DNA of 64,000 nucleotides from Datura wrightii (GCA_035772735.1 JASDFA010000006.1:63318001-63382000); one strand, 5' to 3'; counted from the stretch's first letter, positions 11,640 to 23,756 are shown. Translations and numbers: made by a program. The notes: generated by a model from the sequence alone, not told the origin.

Positions 11640-11725
11640 AGTTATCATGTAACTGGCTGATGCCCTCTTCTGTTGCTATATCTGATCTTCTGTCTGTGAT
11701 AGGGTAATGCTGATCTGCCTTTGTA
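11640..11725 (-). pseudogene. TkA gag N-terminal stub
   Basis: The minus-strand reading aligns with the first roughly 25 residues of TkC gag. YPITDRRSDIATEEG here corresponds to HPIIGRSLDIAAGEG in TkC. The similarity stops after about 30 codons. The following leader up to the PBS is closely similar between the two elements. Confidence 0.65.
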
Positions 11726-11925
11726 TCTGTAATCAAAGAATACGTTAAGTTTTTTTTTTTGGGACTCAACCCTATACCGTACCGTTCTAAAGCACGACTG
11801 ACTGAGAAGGAAGGGTAACCATCCTATCATGCCTCGCAGCCTCCTGCCTATAGTATGTGGTGCACAACACATCCATAGACAAGACTCTACTTAGCACGGC
11901 TTGCAGACTCCCTGGGACACGACCT

Positions 11926-11937
11926 GCTCTGATACCA
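11926..11937 (-). promoter_or_regulatory. TkA primer-binding site (tRNA-iMet type)
   Basis: Element sense TGGTATCAGAGC, complementary to the 3' end of plant initiator tRNA-Met. It starts 4 nt inside the 5' LTR boundary. It marks the minus orientation of the element. Confidence 0.85.
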
Positions 11938-14280
11938 AGTTTGTCACACCCCGCCTTGGGGGGTATTACTGGCACCTGGTGCCCTACTAGGACCTGAACT
12001 GATGGACTGCTGAGCCTTAGCACATCTTGTGCCTGGCTAGCTCTAACTCAGATTCAGGGAAACAACGGGCTATATGACGGCTGTAAATACAGCCTACGAC
12101 CAACTAGGCCTATAGCCACCTGTACCTGTGCTGACAGCTAACCAGAAACATATCAATATAGGAAAACCTACGCGGGCCGATAAGGACACCATGCTGTCTA
12201 GTTATCTGTAACTCAACAAAGAAATACTGGATAGCTACGTGACCGGCAAGGTCACCACTACTGTCAAGCTATGGCCCCACACGGCCAACATAAAGGAAAC
12301 AAAAGTACTAACAGCTATACAACTGGACGGCCCCACACGACCGGCTCATCTGACCACAGGAAAATATATATAGACTGCAAGCCTCTAAGAATACTGATAA
12401 GATGGTCGGGACAGGGCCCTGGCCTACCCATGCTGTACAACAAAAGAAAAGGGATAAACCTCTAGCTATCTAACTCCGGATGACTGGAGATGATGAACCT
12501 GTGAGCTGACTGGAATCACGAGGTATTGGCCCCTCGTCTATGACTACCTGCAGGCAAGTAATGCAACGCCCCACAGGGCGTCAGTACCGCTGGTACTGAG
12601 TATGTAAAACAATAACTGAAAGAAATATCTGAAAGCAACAACACAACTGATGGAACTGAAATAAGAAGGAATAGACTAACTGGCTGAAAATGTGAAGCTA
12701 TGCCTGCTCTTAACTATACTGGAAGGAGTAGGAGTCATACCTGGAGATGTATCGCTTTACTATCAATCTACTCGTATCTAGTATCACATGGCATAACATA
12801 ACATAATATAACATAGCACACACAACCTTACCCAGCCCCCATAAGCCGGGAGGTACAAACAGCACGCAATCTATACCCCTACACTGGTCATCCCATCTCC
12901 TATAATAGCTATAAGCATCCTGCCGGTCCCCTGGGTATGCACTTGGGCTCGCTGATCCCCTGACTATAACTGTACCTGAGTCCGGAGGACTCTTGAATCA
13001 ACACCCGGGCGTATCCGCTCGACAGGGGTGTGTAAGGGCCGACCAACGCACAATATGGGGAAAACTGGCATCCCATCTTCGTCCCTTATGGGACGGCATG
13101 CCACTCCGTAGAGCGACGTATCCTCGTCCTCTGGCGGACGAGTCGATACAGCTATTAACCCTGGGGCGGTCATGGGTGCTAGGTAATCCAACCCCAAAAC
13201 AATACAACGGTCTCAACTAGTAATACTATCTGCATATCCCACATGCTGAAGCTAATAGTAGGAAAGTATCCGTACATACTGTATGCTGAACTAGTGATAG
13301 TAATATGTACGTACTTAATACATGCTGAGACTGATAATAGTATATATGTATAAATATAATCTTTTGCCATACTGTACTGAGTCTAATGTTAAACCAAATA
13401 TAGTCTTTCTGCTGGAAACCATGCTGTATACTGAGTTTCTATAGTAACATGATTTACTATTTCTAACATGCTTTCTAAACTTCATTTTAACCTATCATTC
13501 TACTTCTGAAATGCCTTACAGATATTACATTGCTTTACTGGGTTTCAACTGAATACGATAATATCCTAACATTCTGTACTACATCACATACTGAGCATGT
13601 TGTGCAGTTCCTAACACTTGCATTAGAATCTATATCGTGCTAGCAAGTTTCGTGCTAATTATAACCTGATGCTTCTAATATCGTACCAACATTCGTAATA
13701 AACATAATACGTAACTTCTGAACATTCTACTAGCCTTTAAATTACTTTACTATACCAAGATTACTAACTTGCCGAGGAAACTAGATTTACATACCTTTGC
13801 TTCTGATTTCCCGACTAACTGGCGTAGCTTGGTCAGTATTTCAGCTATTCCTCCCAACTGCATTCACATATACATCAATCAGTACTAAATACAACTTTAT
13901 TCTGAAGAACGACATCACTTTCGATATAATTATAGCCTAAACTTAGGCTTATCGAAAGACGGTCAAAAACTCGTCATTTTTCAGAAGTCCAGAAGGGAGA
14001 AATACTTACTTCACAGCTAGAAACACATAGACACTAGTTTGGAGCAATTCCACTTACCTTAGTCCGGTAGCTCGACGATTCGTCGGCCATATTTCGCGAA
14101 ACTAAATCCGTAGGAATGCTCTCTGCTGCTAAATACCTCGGTATCTGAGGTTAATTTGGGTTTGGACTGCGTTTTGCAGCGTAATCGGACTATAATATAT
14201 TATCTTCCTTCGTCCCTCTCTGCCCCCTGCGTTTCTCTGGATATTTCCAATGGTTTAAATGAAATAAAATCGAAGTGGGG

Positions 14281-14290
14281 CTTTATATAC
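14281..14290 (-). promoter_or_regulatory. Tk LTR TATA box
   Basis: GTATATAAAG in element sense, 20 bp downstream of the inverted repeat. It is conserved in TkB at 22457-22466. Confidence 0.6.
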
Positions 14291-14310
14291 TTGAGCCTGG
14301 ACAGGGCCAA

Positions 14311-14352
14311 CGTGTCACGGAGCCAACGCGGAGGCTCCACCTCCGTGACACG
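14311..14352. promoter_or_regulatory. 12-18-12 bp inverted repeat, TkA 5' LTR
   Basis: CGTGTCACGGAG at 14311-14322 and CTCCGTGACACG at 14341-14352, arms perfect. A further GC-rich block of the same style (GCGGAGGGGCTC) follows to about 14395. Confidence 0.85.
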
Positions 14353-14517
14353 CTGCCATCGCGGAGGGGCTCTGCCTTGTCTCCTCCCGCGATGGTTCGG
14401 CAGGTTTCTCGTCCTATCTTTTTCCCGGGCCTTTCTTTAGCATGTATGGCCTTCAAATATGCTTAACCAACGTGCGAATAGGCCATCTAGGTGCCGGGAA
14501 TCCTACGGGGTATAACA

Positions 14518-14959
14518 TGTAGAGTCTTATTTATGTGTGAATTGTGTAGTGTACTTATAAACAAAAGGCTACAGGACATTTAGCATTTTTATCATTCTTT
14601 TAGGATCGAAATCGTGCGAGATGTTAGCTGTCGTAGGAGTCGGGCTAGACTCATATTTGCTTACTTGTGCAGGGATACTTGCAATGTGGTGGTCTATAGC
14701 TGGCCGATGGCTAGAAATGGCAGCAAGTAAGATCTTTTAATATTATTATGGTTATAGTTATGTCGCTCCTCGACATGGTGCAAAGTTTTGTTGTTTGGAG
14801 TAGTTTGGGGTAGGCTTGCCATGTGAGGCTATATCATGTGATGTCGTGCTGTGTCAGTCCATGAGTTGGAGTCGTGTTTGTCGTCCAACATTCGACGATG
14901 AATGTTTCAGGGGGGGGGGGAAGAATGTAATACCTCGGATAATTTGAGCAATAAATCTG
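14518..14959 (+). mobile_element. 3' end of a plus-strand Tekay-like element with PPT
   Basis: About 400 bp of non-coding 3' internal sequence ends in a pre-PPT motif (ACATTCG...GAATGT, 14888-14905) and a PPT of about ten G at 14911-14920. Then follow 34 bp of an LTR start (TGTAATACCTCGG, 14926). The LTR is cut at 14959/14960, where an Athila-like LTR begins. Confidence 0.65.
14910..14923 (+). promoter_or_regulatory. Polypurine tract
   Basis: Long G run plus AAG immediately before TGTAATACC. The layout is as in Tekay/Del elements. Confidence 0.7.
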
Positions 14960-15109
14960 TGATGTGCCGTGAATTTACAACTCTTTAGATGGTTAAAACA
15001 TTAGAAAAATGTTTGGTCTTAGGTGTGTATATATGGATATAAAGTGCTTGAAATCAGGTCCGAGAGTTAAATTGTGGGAAAGGAGCTAAAACAGTGCAGC
15101 AAATGGCTT

Positions 15110-15590
15110 GTTGTAGGCCTTAGTACGAGCCATACCTGACACCCGTAGCACAACTTTAGAGAAAGTGCATAAGTGCAGATCTATACTACGACTGGTAGTA
15201 CAAGTCATATTGAGAGTCCGTAACATGAGATACAGAAGAGGTGAAATTGTAGAGTCCAATGGTATGAGCAGATGCCATGAGTTGTGATGGCAGGGTACGA
15301 ACTGTACTGACAGACTCGTGGTAAGATTTAGAGAATTGGACACTTGGCACATTCGGAGCATGAAAGGATTGCACGAGTCATACCAGCATGGTACAAATTG
15401 TAACAAGGACCCATATAAGAAACACAGAGATGCCAAGTTTCAGAAGTTCAAGCCATGACAAGATCCTACGACTAGTAGTATCATTGTATGAGTCATACCA
15501 ACCTCCAGAACCTGAGAAGATAAAAGCTGCAAACTCATACTACGGAAGCTTCCTAAGACTCGTAGCAGCATGTTATGACTCATAGGACGA
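15110..15590 (+). promoter_or_regulatory. Dyad cluster and U3 of the 14960 LTR
   Basis: Repeated units of the type TACGAGCCATACC, ACGAGTCATACCAGC and TACGACTAGTAGTA. They end about 50 bp before TATAAATA (15638-15645). The position matches Ath-1, but the units are further diverged. Confidence 0.45.
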
Positions 15591-15637
15591 CTCAACATTA
15601 GAATCCCTATTAGTTTAGTAAAGGATTTCATTAATTG

Positions 15638-15645
15638 TATAAATA
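15638..15645 (+). promoter_or_regulatory. LTR TATA box
   Basis: TATAAATA, in the same context as 3168-3175. Confidence 0.55.
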
Positions 15646-16436
15646 CTTTTAGATTATTTTCCTAAGAGAGAACTTATACTTTTCACTATCATCATAGTTT
15701 TTGGGTTTCCTAACTTCTTGGAGAGCAAACACATGAATATTTTTACCTAGTTCATCATTGTTCTTGATTTTCATAAGTTTGATTGTGCAATTGATTATTG
15801 GGTTTTTCTTCCATCAATATTATAAGTGTTTAATTATGTTTTCTTCTATGAAATCTGATTTCATTCTTGCAATCACGAATAGCTAAACCCTCCACAACTA
15901 GGGTTGTGGGAACCATGATGGAGTAACAAACTAGGGCTAATACAAAATGATCCTAAACCAACATGAATGCATATATTGTCCCGTTCTTCATGATTAATGT
16001 TTCTTAACTGTGCGCAACATTAGGACTAGCCTGAATTCTCTTCTTTCTTGAACCTAGAGAAGTAGAGATCAGGAAAATAGAAGAAAAACAAAGCCTTGAA
16101 AGTAAGTTTCATTGAATAGCTTGAGTTGCAGTTGCAGGAAAGTTAATTTGGAACTATTGATAAAAGTTAAAATGAAATCGCTCATGAGACCTAATCGAGT
16201 GATTGAGTAGAGTCATCTAATAGGGACGAATCAGTCATTTGGATGAGCATAGGTTATCAGTTCTACAGGATAAGTAATTGAATAGATCATGAGTGTACTA
16301 ATCTATCCTAGTTAAGAAGCCATGGGGAATACTTCCCTAGTTAATTGAATAGCATTGATCACAATACTAATTCACAATACTATTACTTGATTATGTTACA
16401 CCTCATAAGTTCTTGACACTTAGTTTGCCTATTTGC

Positions 16437-18050
16437 AGGTTGGTTAAGAGTTTTAGAATGCCATACGTGCGAGAAAAGGGCCTGGGGAGAGACCGGACAA
16501 GCGCCAAGTCGGAGCGTCGCAAATGCGCCTTATAAATCGCATTCGACAAATGCAACTTATATTCCTTCCGTTTACACCGTCAAATGCAGTCCAAACTCGA
16601 ATTAACTTCGGATAGCGAAGTATAAAGCTGCCTGGAGCATTCCTGCTGAGTTAGTTTCGCGAAATTCAGCGGGCAAATCATCGTCACACCAAGCTAAGGT
16701 AAGTGGAATTGCTCCAAACTAGTGTTATTATACTCCTAGCATTAAAGTGAGTATTTCTCCCTTCTAGACCCCCGAGAAATAGCGATTTTTCGGCCGTTCT
16801 TCGATAAGTCAAAGAATAGGTAGTAGGTATAGCAATAATATGGTTTCTTTCAAAAATAATAGTAGAATTAATTCTATTCTTTCGTGAATATGAATACAGT
16901 TGGGAGAAATAGCTAAATACTAGCCGAGCTACGCCAGTTAATAAGAAAGTAGGCAGTTGAGGTACGTAAAGCCAGTTTCTTTCGGCAAGCTAGTATTTCT
17001 AGTATAGCAAAATAGTATGAATTTCAGTAGAATGTTTCAGAAGTCGTATATTATGATCAGTATGAAATTTAGTAAGCATGTTAGAAATATAATACATTGT
17101 TCAACATGAAATTTAGTAAAACAGTATAAGTCCCAGCAGAATATTCCAGAAATATTATTACAAATTCAGTATATTTCAATACCAAATTAAGTACATTTCA
17201 ATATGAGATTCAGAATAGAATACAGAACATAAATATTATTATCAGATCCAGTATATATATTACATGTGCCTATTATTATCTGTGGAGACATGATTTTTTC
17301 TGTGTTGGGCACCCTTAGAGCTTCCTTGACCGCCCCAGGGTTGATAGCTATGTCAACTCGCCTGCCAGAGGGTGAGGATACGTCTCTCTACGGAGTGGCA
17401 TGCCCGTCCGCCAGCCAATGAAGATGGGATGTAGATTCTCCATAGCAGGCTGATCAACACTATACCACACCTCGTGTCGAGCGCTTGTGCCCGGGGTGAA
17501 GATTTCAGATTTCAGATTTCATATTTCAGGAGTCCTCCGGACTCAGATACAGCTATTGTCAGGGGCCCAGTGAGCCCAAGTTGCATACCCAGGGGGCTGA
17601 CAGGATGCTCATAGTTACTAGGTGGATGGTATGACCTAAGTAGGGGTATATAGATTGTGTGCTGGTTTGTATCTTACGGCTTATGGGGGCTGGTAAGGTT
17701 CTTTTATGCTATGTTTTGTTAGTTATTAATAGATAGAAAGTGGACCGCCATGTTATCAGGTATGAATCTTACTCTCTTCAGTAAAGTTACGCTCTTTTTA
17801 GTCAGTCTCAGCCCGTCTCCTATTACTTCAGTATCTATCAATATTATTGTTATCTTTCAGTTATTTTCAGTTATTGCTTTGCTCACTAAGTACAAGTTGT
17901 ACTGACGCCCGTTTTGGGGCGCTGCATTACTTTCCTGCACGTATTCATAGACGAGGAGCAGATCCCTCATAGTTCCAGCCAATAGAGTCTTCAGTTCCTA
18001 TCATCCGGAGCTTGACAGCTAAAGGTTTACAGCTAAAGGAGAATTATAGG
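16437..18050 (+). repeat. Diverged Tk-like LTR, plus orientation, both ends truncated
   Basis: The start aligns with the family about 47 bp inside its terminus (GGTTGGTTAAG, GCCATACGTGC). Further blocks shared in reverse complement with TkA are GTAAGTGGAATTGCTCCAAACTAGT, given here by position at about 16700-16724, GAGCTACGCCAGTTA and GGTGAGGATACG, plus the region with TCATAGACGAGG near 17950. It fades at about 18050, where an ORF2 pseudogene on the other strand begins. Confidence 0.7.
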
Positions 18051-18988
18051 GCTCGGCTGTATGGAGTTGGGCAGTTGCTGTGTGCGTGGATGCCGAAGAT
18101 GATATGGAGTCATGTTCCCTGTATACTTTTCTCGCTTCATAGATGGAGCCTCTTTGTCAGTTTTGGTGGCCAATGTAATCACACTATTGGACTGCACCGT
18201 CCTATCCAATGGCAGGAACAAAGGACAAGTTGCCCGCATACATAACATATACACCAAGTTAGGGAATGGCAATGCGGTGGCTTGTTGCTTGGCTATTTGT
18301 TTGAATTGATCAGCAATAATCTCCCCCACATTAATGTGTACATGATCCATTATGCAAGCAAGGAGAATGGAAACTTCAACTGGGACTTCCGATGTATTTC
18401 AAGAGGGCATTAACCTCGGGCAAACTAAATCCAACCATATACGTGCTTCAAATTTTAAATCATGTCGATGAATGAAGCCCTTGAAGTAGCCCATTGTGGA
18501 CGACCTTTTGCAATCAGGTTGGCTACACATTAGAATTTATTAGCTTTGTTTTCCACTTTATTGAGAAATATTAGATGAAATGGGATTGGCTCGTCCCAAT
18601 AAATTGAATAGATTGCTTCTGGTGTTACAGACATCTCTTGTCCTCGCACCCAAATTGATGTGAGGCACCGGAATGCTTCAATGTGGCCCCTACGCTTCAT
18701 TAGCTGTTTCCTTGCCCTGTATGATGCATTGAAATCCTAAACTAGCTCTAGAAGATATAGGTCAACTTGTATAGTAAATGGACCCCAATTGCGCGTCCCA
18801 ATCTGGTGGTAGATATCTGCGCATGCAATGTTGAAAGATTCTACATCAAACTGGGCTTCTGCATGGATGACACATTTTTCCTTGAAATCCATATAAAGCT
18901 CCTCCATTTCTTCGAGCCCAAACCTAACTTGGGGGGTATTGGTGGGCACTAATGCTTAGCTTGTATGAAAGTGCGGGGAGATAGACAT
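18051..18988 (-). pseudogene. Ath-old ORF2, 'putative plant transposon protein' family
   Basis: The frame starts at an ATG at 18986-18988, five bases after a good 3' splice site (TTTGTAG). It is soon interrupted by a stop about 10 codons in, then runs with breaks. Visible segments include NTPQVRFGLEEMEELYMDF, a middle part with GQEMSVTPEAIYSIYWDE (about 18590-18650), and a C-terminal part at 18033-18350 with HINVGEIIADQFKQIAKQQ. These follow the usual order of the family: a short variable N-terminus, a conserved globular domain often listed as putative plant transposon protein, then a variable tail. The biochemical function is unknown. The tail is cut off by the LTR fragment at 18050. Several stops make it inactive. 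Confidence 0.7.
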
Positions 18989-18992
18989 GATG

Positions 18993-19464
18993 CTACAAAT
19001 GTAGGCTAGTCATGGGCCATTATTTGTAACTCGAGAGTAAGGCAAACATAAGAAATCAAGTAAGATTTAACAAGTTTAGGGGCCATCGGCGAGAGGCAGT
19101 TGCATTTCTCTAGTCACCGATGACTTGATGATTGGCGCAGTGAAGAATAAACCTTGGGCACATCGGCGTGTCACCGGCGACCCACCATTGGTGATCCGCT
19201 AGCCGCCGTTTTGAATTTAGTTACTCACCAATCAAACTCATAACTCTGCAAAAAGGAAAAATTTCCCTTAAGAAAGGTGTCAACCAATATATCATGGGGA
19301 ACTCACCCAGGTACACAGATTATACCCTGATACTTAGTGACCTCAACAAAACAACATTCACTCACATATAGCAAAGAAGAGAAACAAAACATGATAAACA
19401 TGACTAGAGAAAAATATTACCAATGTTATTAGGACCTTTCAAGCATGAGTGATAGAATTCTTAC
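18993..19464 (-). other. Probable 5'-UTR intron of Ath-old ORF2
   Basis: Element sense: donor GGAG|GTAAGA at 19465/19464, acceptor TTTGTAG|C at 18993/18992, about 472 nt, directly before the ORF2 start codon. The positions match those inferred in Ath-2 and Ath-3. Seen as splice-site consensus only; no transcript evidence. Confidence 0.55.
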
Positions 19465-20146
19465 CTCCAAGGGACTGTGCTTGTGAAGCTTTGTGGAGGA
19501 CTGAAGAGGATGAAGACAATTCGGGTTTTTAAATTGAAAAGGAAGGGAATTTGAATGAGTGTTTGGGGTGGAAATTATTAATAAGTGTTAGCTGGGAAGT
19601 GATGGGTATTTTTGGGGAAAGGGCGATCTGGGGAGAAGATGAATGAAAATGGGGTAATGGAAGAATTTTTGGGGATTTTAGAAATAGGGTCTTTCCATCG
19701 GGGGCCGCACACGACGGTCGTCGAAGTGAGCCGGCGGTTCACCACTGTGGCCACCGCTAACATTACCTGAACATGACTCTGAGTGTAAGTTCGGCGGTTG
19801 ACCGGCGTTTCACGAATTTCTTCTACCGTTTCTCCGGATGAGGAGCCGACGCCTGATCCATTGCCAGGTATTCTAGTTGAGAGCGGCTACAAATCGGAGG
19901 TTCGTGCTTTGACATGGCACTTCGTCGATATGACCACCAGTTCACCTTGGAACCTTCAGTTTGATGGATCGAATTAGTGCCCCAATGACGCTTTACAAAT
20001 AACCACTGGTGGTTCGCCAGTTTAGATCACCACTTTACCTTGAATCCTTCAGTGCACTGGACAGGTCGGCGCTTGAACTGTGCTTCACGAAATGTGATCA
20101 GCATTTCGCCGGTTGCAACACCGGTTGGTTACTCTTCCTGTAGGGC
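19465..20146 (-). promoter_or_regulatory. Putative internal promoter of Ath-old ORF2
   Basis: In element sense a GC-rich cluster of short imperfect dyads (about 20146-19690; units such as GGCGGTTCACC, TCGGCGGTTGACC, CACCGGTTG) is followed by a pyrimidine-rich leader (about 19690-19560) and then the intron donor. This order equals that of Ath-2 and Ath-3. The dyad sequence itself differs. The upstream end is interrupted by TkB. Confidence 0.45.
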
Positions 20147-22693
20147 TGTCACACCCCGCCTTGGGGGGTATGACTGGCACCTGGTGCCCTACTAGGACCT
20201 GAACTGATGGACTGCTGAGCCTGAGCACATCTGGTGCCTGGCTAGCTCTAACTCAGATTCAGGGAAACAACGGGCTATATGACGGCTGTAAATACAACCT
20301 CCGGCCAACTAGGCCTATAACCACCTGTACCTTTGCTGACAGCTAACCAGAAACATATCAATATAGGGAAACCTATTCAGGCCGACAAGGCCACCATGCT
20401 GTCTAGTTATCTGTAACTCAACAAAGAAATACTGGATAGCTACGTGACCGACAAGGTCACCACTACTGTCAAGCTATGGCCCCACACGGCCAACATAAAG
20501 GAAACAGAAGTACTAACAGCTATACAACTGGACGTCCCCACATGACCAGCTCATCTGACCACAGGGAAATATATATAGACTGCAAGCCTCTAAGAATACT
20601 GATAAGATAGTCGGGACAGGGCCCCAGCCTACCCATGCTGTACAACAAAAGAAAAGGGATAAACCTCTAGCTATCTAACTCCGGATGACTGGAGCTGACT
20701 GGAATCATGAGGTATCGACCCCTCGTCTATGAGTACCTGCAGGCAAGTAATGCAACTCCCCATCGGGCGTTAGTACCGCTGGTACTGAGTATGTAAAACA
20801 ATAACTGAAAGAAATATCTGAAAGCAACAACACAACTGATGGAACTGAAATAAGAAGGAATAGACTAACTGGCTGAAAATGTGAAGCTATGCCTGCTCTT
20901 AACTATACTGGAAGGAGTAGGAGTCATACCTGGAGATGTATCACTCTACTGTCGATGTACTCGTATCTAGTATCACATGGCATAACATAACATAGCACAC
21001 ACAACCTTACCCGGCCCCCATAAGCCGGGAGGTAGAAACAGCACACAATCTATACCCCTACCCCAGTCATCCCATCTCCTATAATAGCTATAAGCATCCT
21101 GCCGGTCCCCTGGGTATGCACTTGGGCTCACTGAGCCCCTGACTATAACTGTACCTGAGTTCGGAGGACTCCTGAATCAACACCCGGGCGTATCTGCTCG
21201 ACAGGGGTGTGTAAGGGCCGACCAAGGCACAATATGGGGAAAACTGGCATCCCATCTTCGTCCCCTGTGGGACGGCATGCCACTCCATCGAGCGACGTAT
21301 CCTTGTCCTCTGGCGGACGAGTCGATACAGCTATTAACCCTGGGGCGGTCATGGGTGCTAGGTAATCCAACCCCAAAACAATACAACGGTCTCAACTAGT
21401 AATACTATCTGCATATCCCACATGCTGAAGCTAATAGTAGTAAAGTATCCGTACATACTGTATGCTGAACTAGTTATAGTAATATGTACGTACTTACATG
21501 CTGAGACTGATAATGGTATATATGTATAAATATAATCTTCTGCCATACTGTACTGAGTCTAATGTTAAACCAAATATAGTCTTTCTGCTGGAAATCGTGT
21601 TGTATACTGAGTTTCTATAGTAACATGATTTACTATTTCTAACATGCTTTCTAAACTTCATTTTAACCTATCATTCTACTTCTGAAATGCCTTACAGATA
21701 TTACATTGCTTTACTGGGTTTCAACTGAATACGATAATATCCTAACATTTTGTACTACATCACGTACTGAGCACGCTGTGCAGTTCCTAACACTTGCATT
21801 AGAATCTATATCGTGCTAGCAAGTTTCGTGCTAATTATAACCTGATGCTTCTAATATCATACCAACATTCATAATAAACATAATACATAACTTCTGAACA
21901 TTCTACTGGCCTTTAAATTACTTTACTATACCAAGATTACTAACTTGCCGAGGAAACTAGCTTTACATACCTTTGCTTCTGATTTCCCGACTAACTGGCG
22001 TAGCTTGGTCAGTATTTCAGCTATTCCTCCCAGCTGCATTCACATATACATCAATCAGTACTAAATACAACTTTATTCTGAAGAACGACATCACTTTCGA
22101 TATAATTATAGCCTAAACTTAGGCTTATCGAAAGACGGTCAAAAACTCATCATTTTTCAGAAGTCCAGAAGGGAGAAATACTTACTTCACAGCTAGAAAC
22201 ACATAGACACTAGTTTGGAGCAATTCCACTTACCTTAGTCCGGTAGCTCGACAATTCGTCGGCCGTATTTCGCGAAACTAAATCCGTAGGAATGCTCTCT
22301 GCTGCTAAATACCTCGGTATCTGAGGTTAATTTGGGTTTGGACTGCATTTGGCAGCGTAATCAGACGATAATATATTATCTTCCTTCGTCCCTCTCTGCC
22401 CCCTGCGTTTCTCTGGAAATTTCCAATGGTTTAAATGAAATAAAACCGAAGTGGGGCTTTATATACTTGAGCCTGGACAGGGCCAACGTGTCACGGAGCC
22501 AACGCGGAGGCTCCACCTCCGTGACACGCTGCCATCGCGGAGGGGCTCTACCTCGGCTCCTCTCGCGATGGTTCGGCAGGTTTCTCGTCTGATCTTTTTC
22601 CCGGGCCTTTCTTTAGCACGTATTTCCTTCAAATATGCTTAACCAACGTGCGAATAGGCCATTTAGGTGCCGGGAATCCTATGGGGTATAACA
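20147..22693 (-). mobile_element. TkB: Tk-family solo LTR
   Basis: Complete 2547-bp LTR with intact termini (TGTCACACC ... TATAACA in window sense) and no internal region. Flanks AGGGC (20142-20146) and AGTGC (22694-22698) are a 5-bp target duplication with one mismatch. The sequences on both sides belong to the same older element, Ath-old. This is the expected product of LTR-LTR recombination. It contains the inverted repeat at 22487-22528 and a TATA box at 22457-22466. Confidence 0.88.
22487..22528. promoter_or_regulatory. 12-18-12 bp inverted repeat, TkB
   Basis: CGTGTCACGGAG at 22487-22498 and CTCCGTGACACG at 22517-22528, arms perfect. Confidence 0.85.
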
Positions 22694-22771
22694 AGTGCAC
22701 CCTTCCATCCTAAAAAGAATAAAAAACAATGAAGCATATGAGAAAAAGAGAAAGAAAAAAAGTGAAAGATG

Positions 22772-22789
22772 CTTGGGTTGCCTCCCAAG
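22772..22789 (-). promoter_or_regulatory. Post-pol hairpin, loop AGGCAA (Ath-old)
   Basis: Element sense CTTGGG-AGGCAA-CCCAAG. It lies about 60 nt after the pol coding end. It is the counterpart of CACGGG-AGGCAA-CCCGTG in Ath-2 and Ath-3; two stem pairs are changed on both sides so that pairing is kept. Confidence 0.7.
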
Positions 22790-22849
22790 GCGCGCCTTAT
22801 TTAACTTCATGCACAACGAAAGTTCCTCCAAGACTATGACTCATCCAGA

Positions 22850-23756
22850 TACACCACCTCTATTCAGAAAACGTCTTCCAACACCCCTAAATATCTTTTA
22901 ACCCTTTGACCATTTACTTTGAACTTTCTCCCATTCTCACTATGGAGTTCGATGGCTCAGTTCTCGTACACCTAAGAAACCTTAAAAGGCCTTGGCCGTT
23001 TAGACTTTAACTTTTTGGGGAATAGCCTTAGTTGAGAATTGAACGGTGGAACCCAATCCCCTGGGACAAATTATGCTGCAATAATTTTTGGTCATGATAA
23101 TATTGCATTCTAGCTTTGTAAATTGTTGCATTCTCATATGCCTTCATTCTGAATTCATCCATGTCATGTAAATTATTGGTTCGACCTTGGATAGCTCTTG
23201 CCCGTTCCAGGTTTAAACTTTTCAATGCCTACAAAGCTTTGTGTTGTAGCTCCACGGGGAGGCGACATGCTTTACCAAAATACCAGCTGGTAAGGAGACA
23301 TTCCAATTAGTGTTTTAAATATAGTCTAATATGCCCACAATGCGTGATCTAACTTCTATGCCCAATCTGTTCTGTTCAAATTGACTGTTTTAGTCAAGAT
23401 AAACTTCATTTCCCCGATTTGAAACTTCCACCTGTCTGCTGGTCTACGGGTGATACGGGGTGGCCACTTTATGCTTCGCACCATACTTAGCTAGTAGTGT
23501 GCTGAACACCCGATTGCAAAAATGAGAGCCTCCATCGCTAATGATAGCTCTAGGGGTACTGAACCGCGAGAAGATATGTTTCTTTATAAAGAGTTTAACA
23601 CTTCTCGCTTCATTGTTAGGTAATGCAACAACTTCCACCCATTTGGAGACATAATCGACTGCCACTAAGAGGTATTTGTTCCCATAAGAACTTACAAAAG
23701 GACCTATAAAGTCGATCCCCCATACATCAAACAACTCAACTTCTAAGATAGGTGTT
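22850..23756 (-). pseudogene. Ath-old pol 3' part: integrase core to C-terminus
   Basis: Element sense begins in the integrase core (VELFDVWGIDFIGPF with the first Asp; VDYVSKWVEVVALP; IISDGGSHFCNRVF with the second Asp; ATPYHP). The frame is then broken by stops and short indels. A later segment at 23028-23225 (RIKAYENA-like, DMDEFRMKAYENATIYK) is the region after the catalytic core. PKKLKSKRPRPFKV is the GPY/F-like part, and GRKFKVNGQRVKRYLG near 22870-22920 is the normal C-terminal end of Athila-type pol. The fragment is interrupted at 23756/23757 by Ath-2. The missing upstream part continues at 44963. Confidence 0.8.
23752..23756. repeat. Ath-2 target-site duplication, left
   Basis: GTGTT, identical to 44958-44962. 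Confidence 0.9.

Larger units (their letters stand above)
5988..14517 (-). mobile_element. TkA: decayed Tekay/Del-like gypsy element
   Basis: Order in element sense (minus): 5' LTR 11942-14517, tRNA-iMet-type PBS, start of gag, a long unrecognisable middle, the RNase H tail with integrase and chromodomain, PPT, and 3' LTR 5988-7737. Both LTRs end on the same internal boundary (TATAACA). The left LTR lacks about 0.8 kb at its outer end, abutting a plus-strand LTR terminus at 5983, so a TSD cannot be checked. RT, protease and most of gag are missing or unrecognisable. Confidence 0.8.
11942..14517 (-). repeat. TkA 5' LTR, complete
   Basis: 2576 bp, from TGTCACACC to TATAACA in window sense, so TGTTATACC to GGTGTGACA in element sense. 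It has the full family structure: CATAA microsatellite near 12790, TATA box at 14281-14290 and inverted repeat at 14311-14352. ORFs of 63-94 codons inside it recur in other copies only because the LTR sequence recurs. Confidence 0.9.
14960..16436 (+). repeat. Athila-like LTR related to the Ath-1 LTR, 3'-truncated
   Basis: Begins TGATGTGCCGTGAATTTAC and aligns with 2416-about 3950: start block, dyad cluster, TATA box, the 'ccacaactagggttgtggg' block at about 15890, and the 'gtgcgcaa' block at about 16010. The 3' end with its terminal CA is missing. At 16437 it runs into a Tk-like LTR. No coding sequence follows, so it may be a truncated solo LTR. Confidence 0.7.

Noticed and set aside
14156..14440. 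94-codon ORF seen also near 7376 and 22332
   Set aside because: Conserved only as part of the Tk LTR and antisense to the TATA-dyad region. Downstream ends differ between copies.
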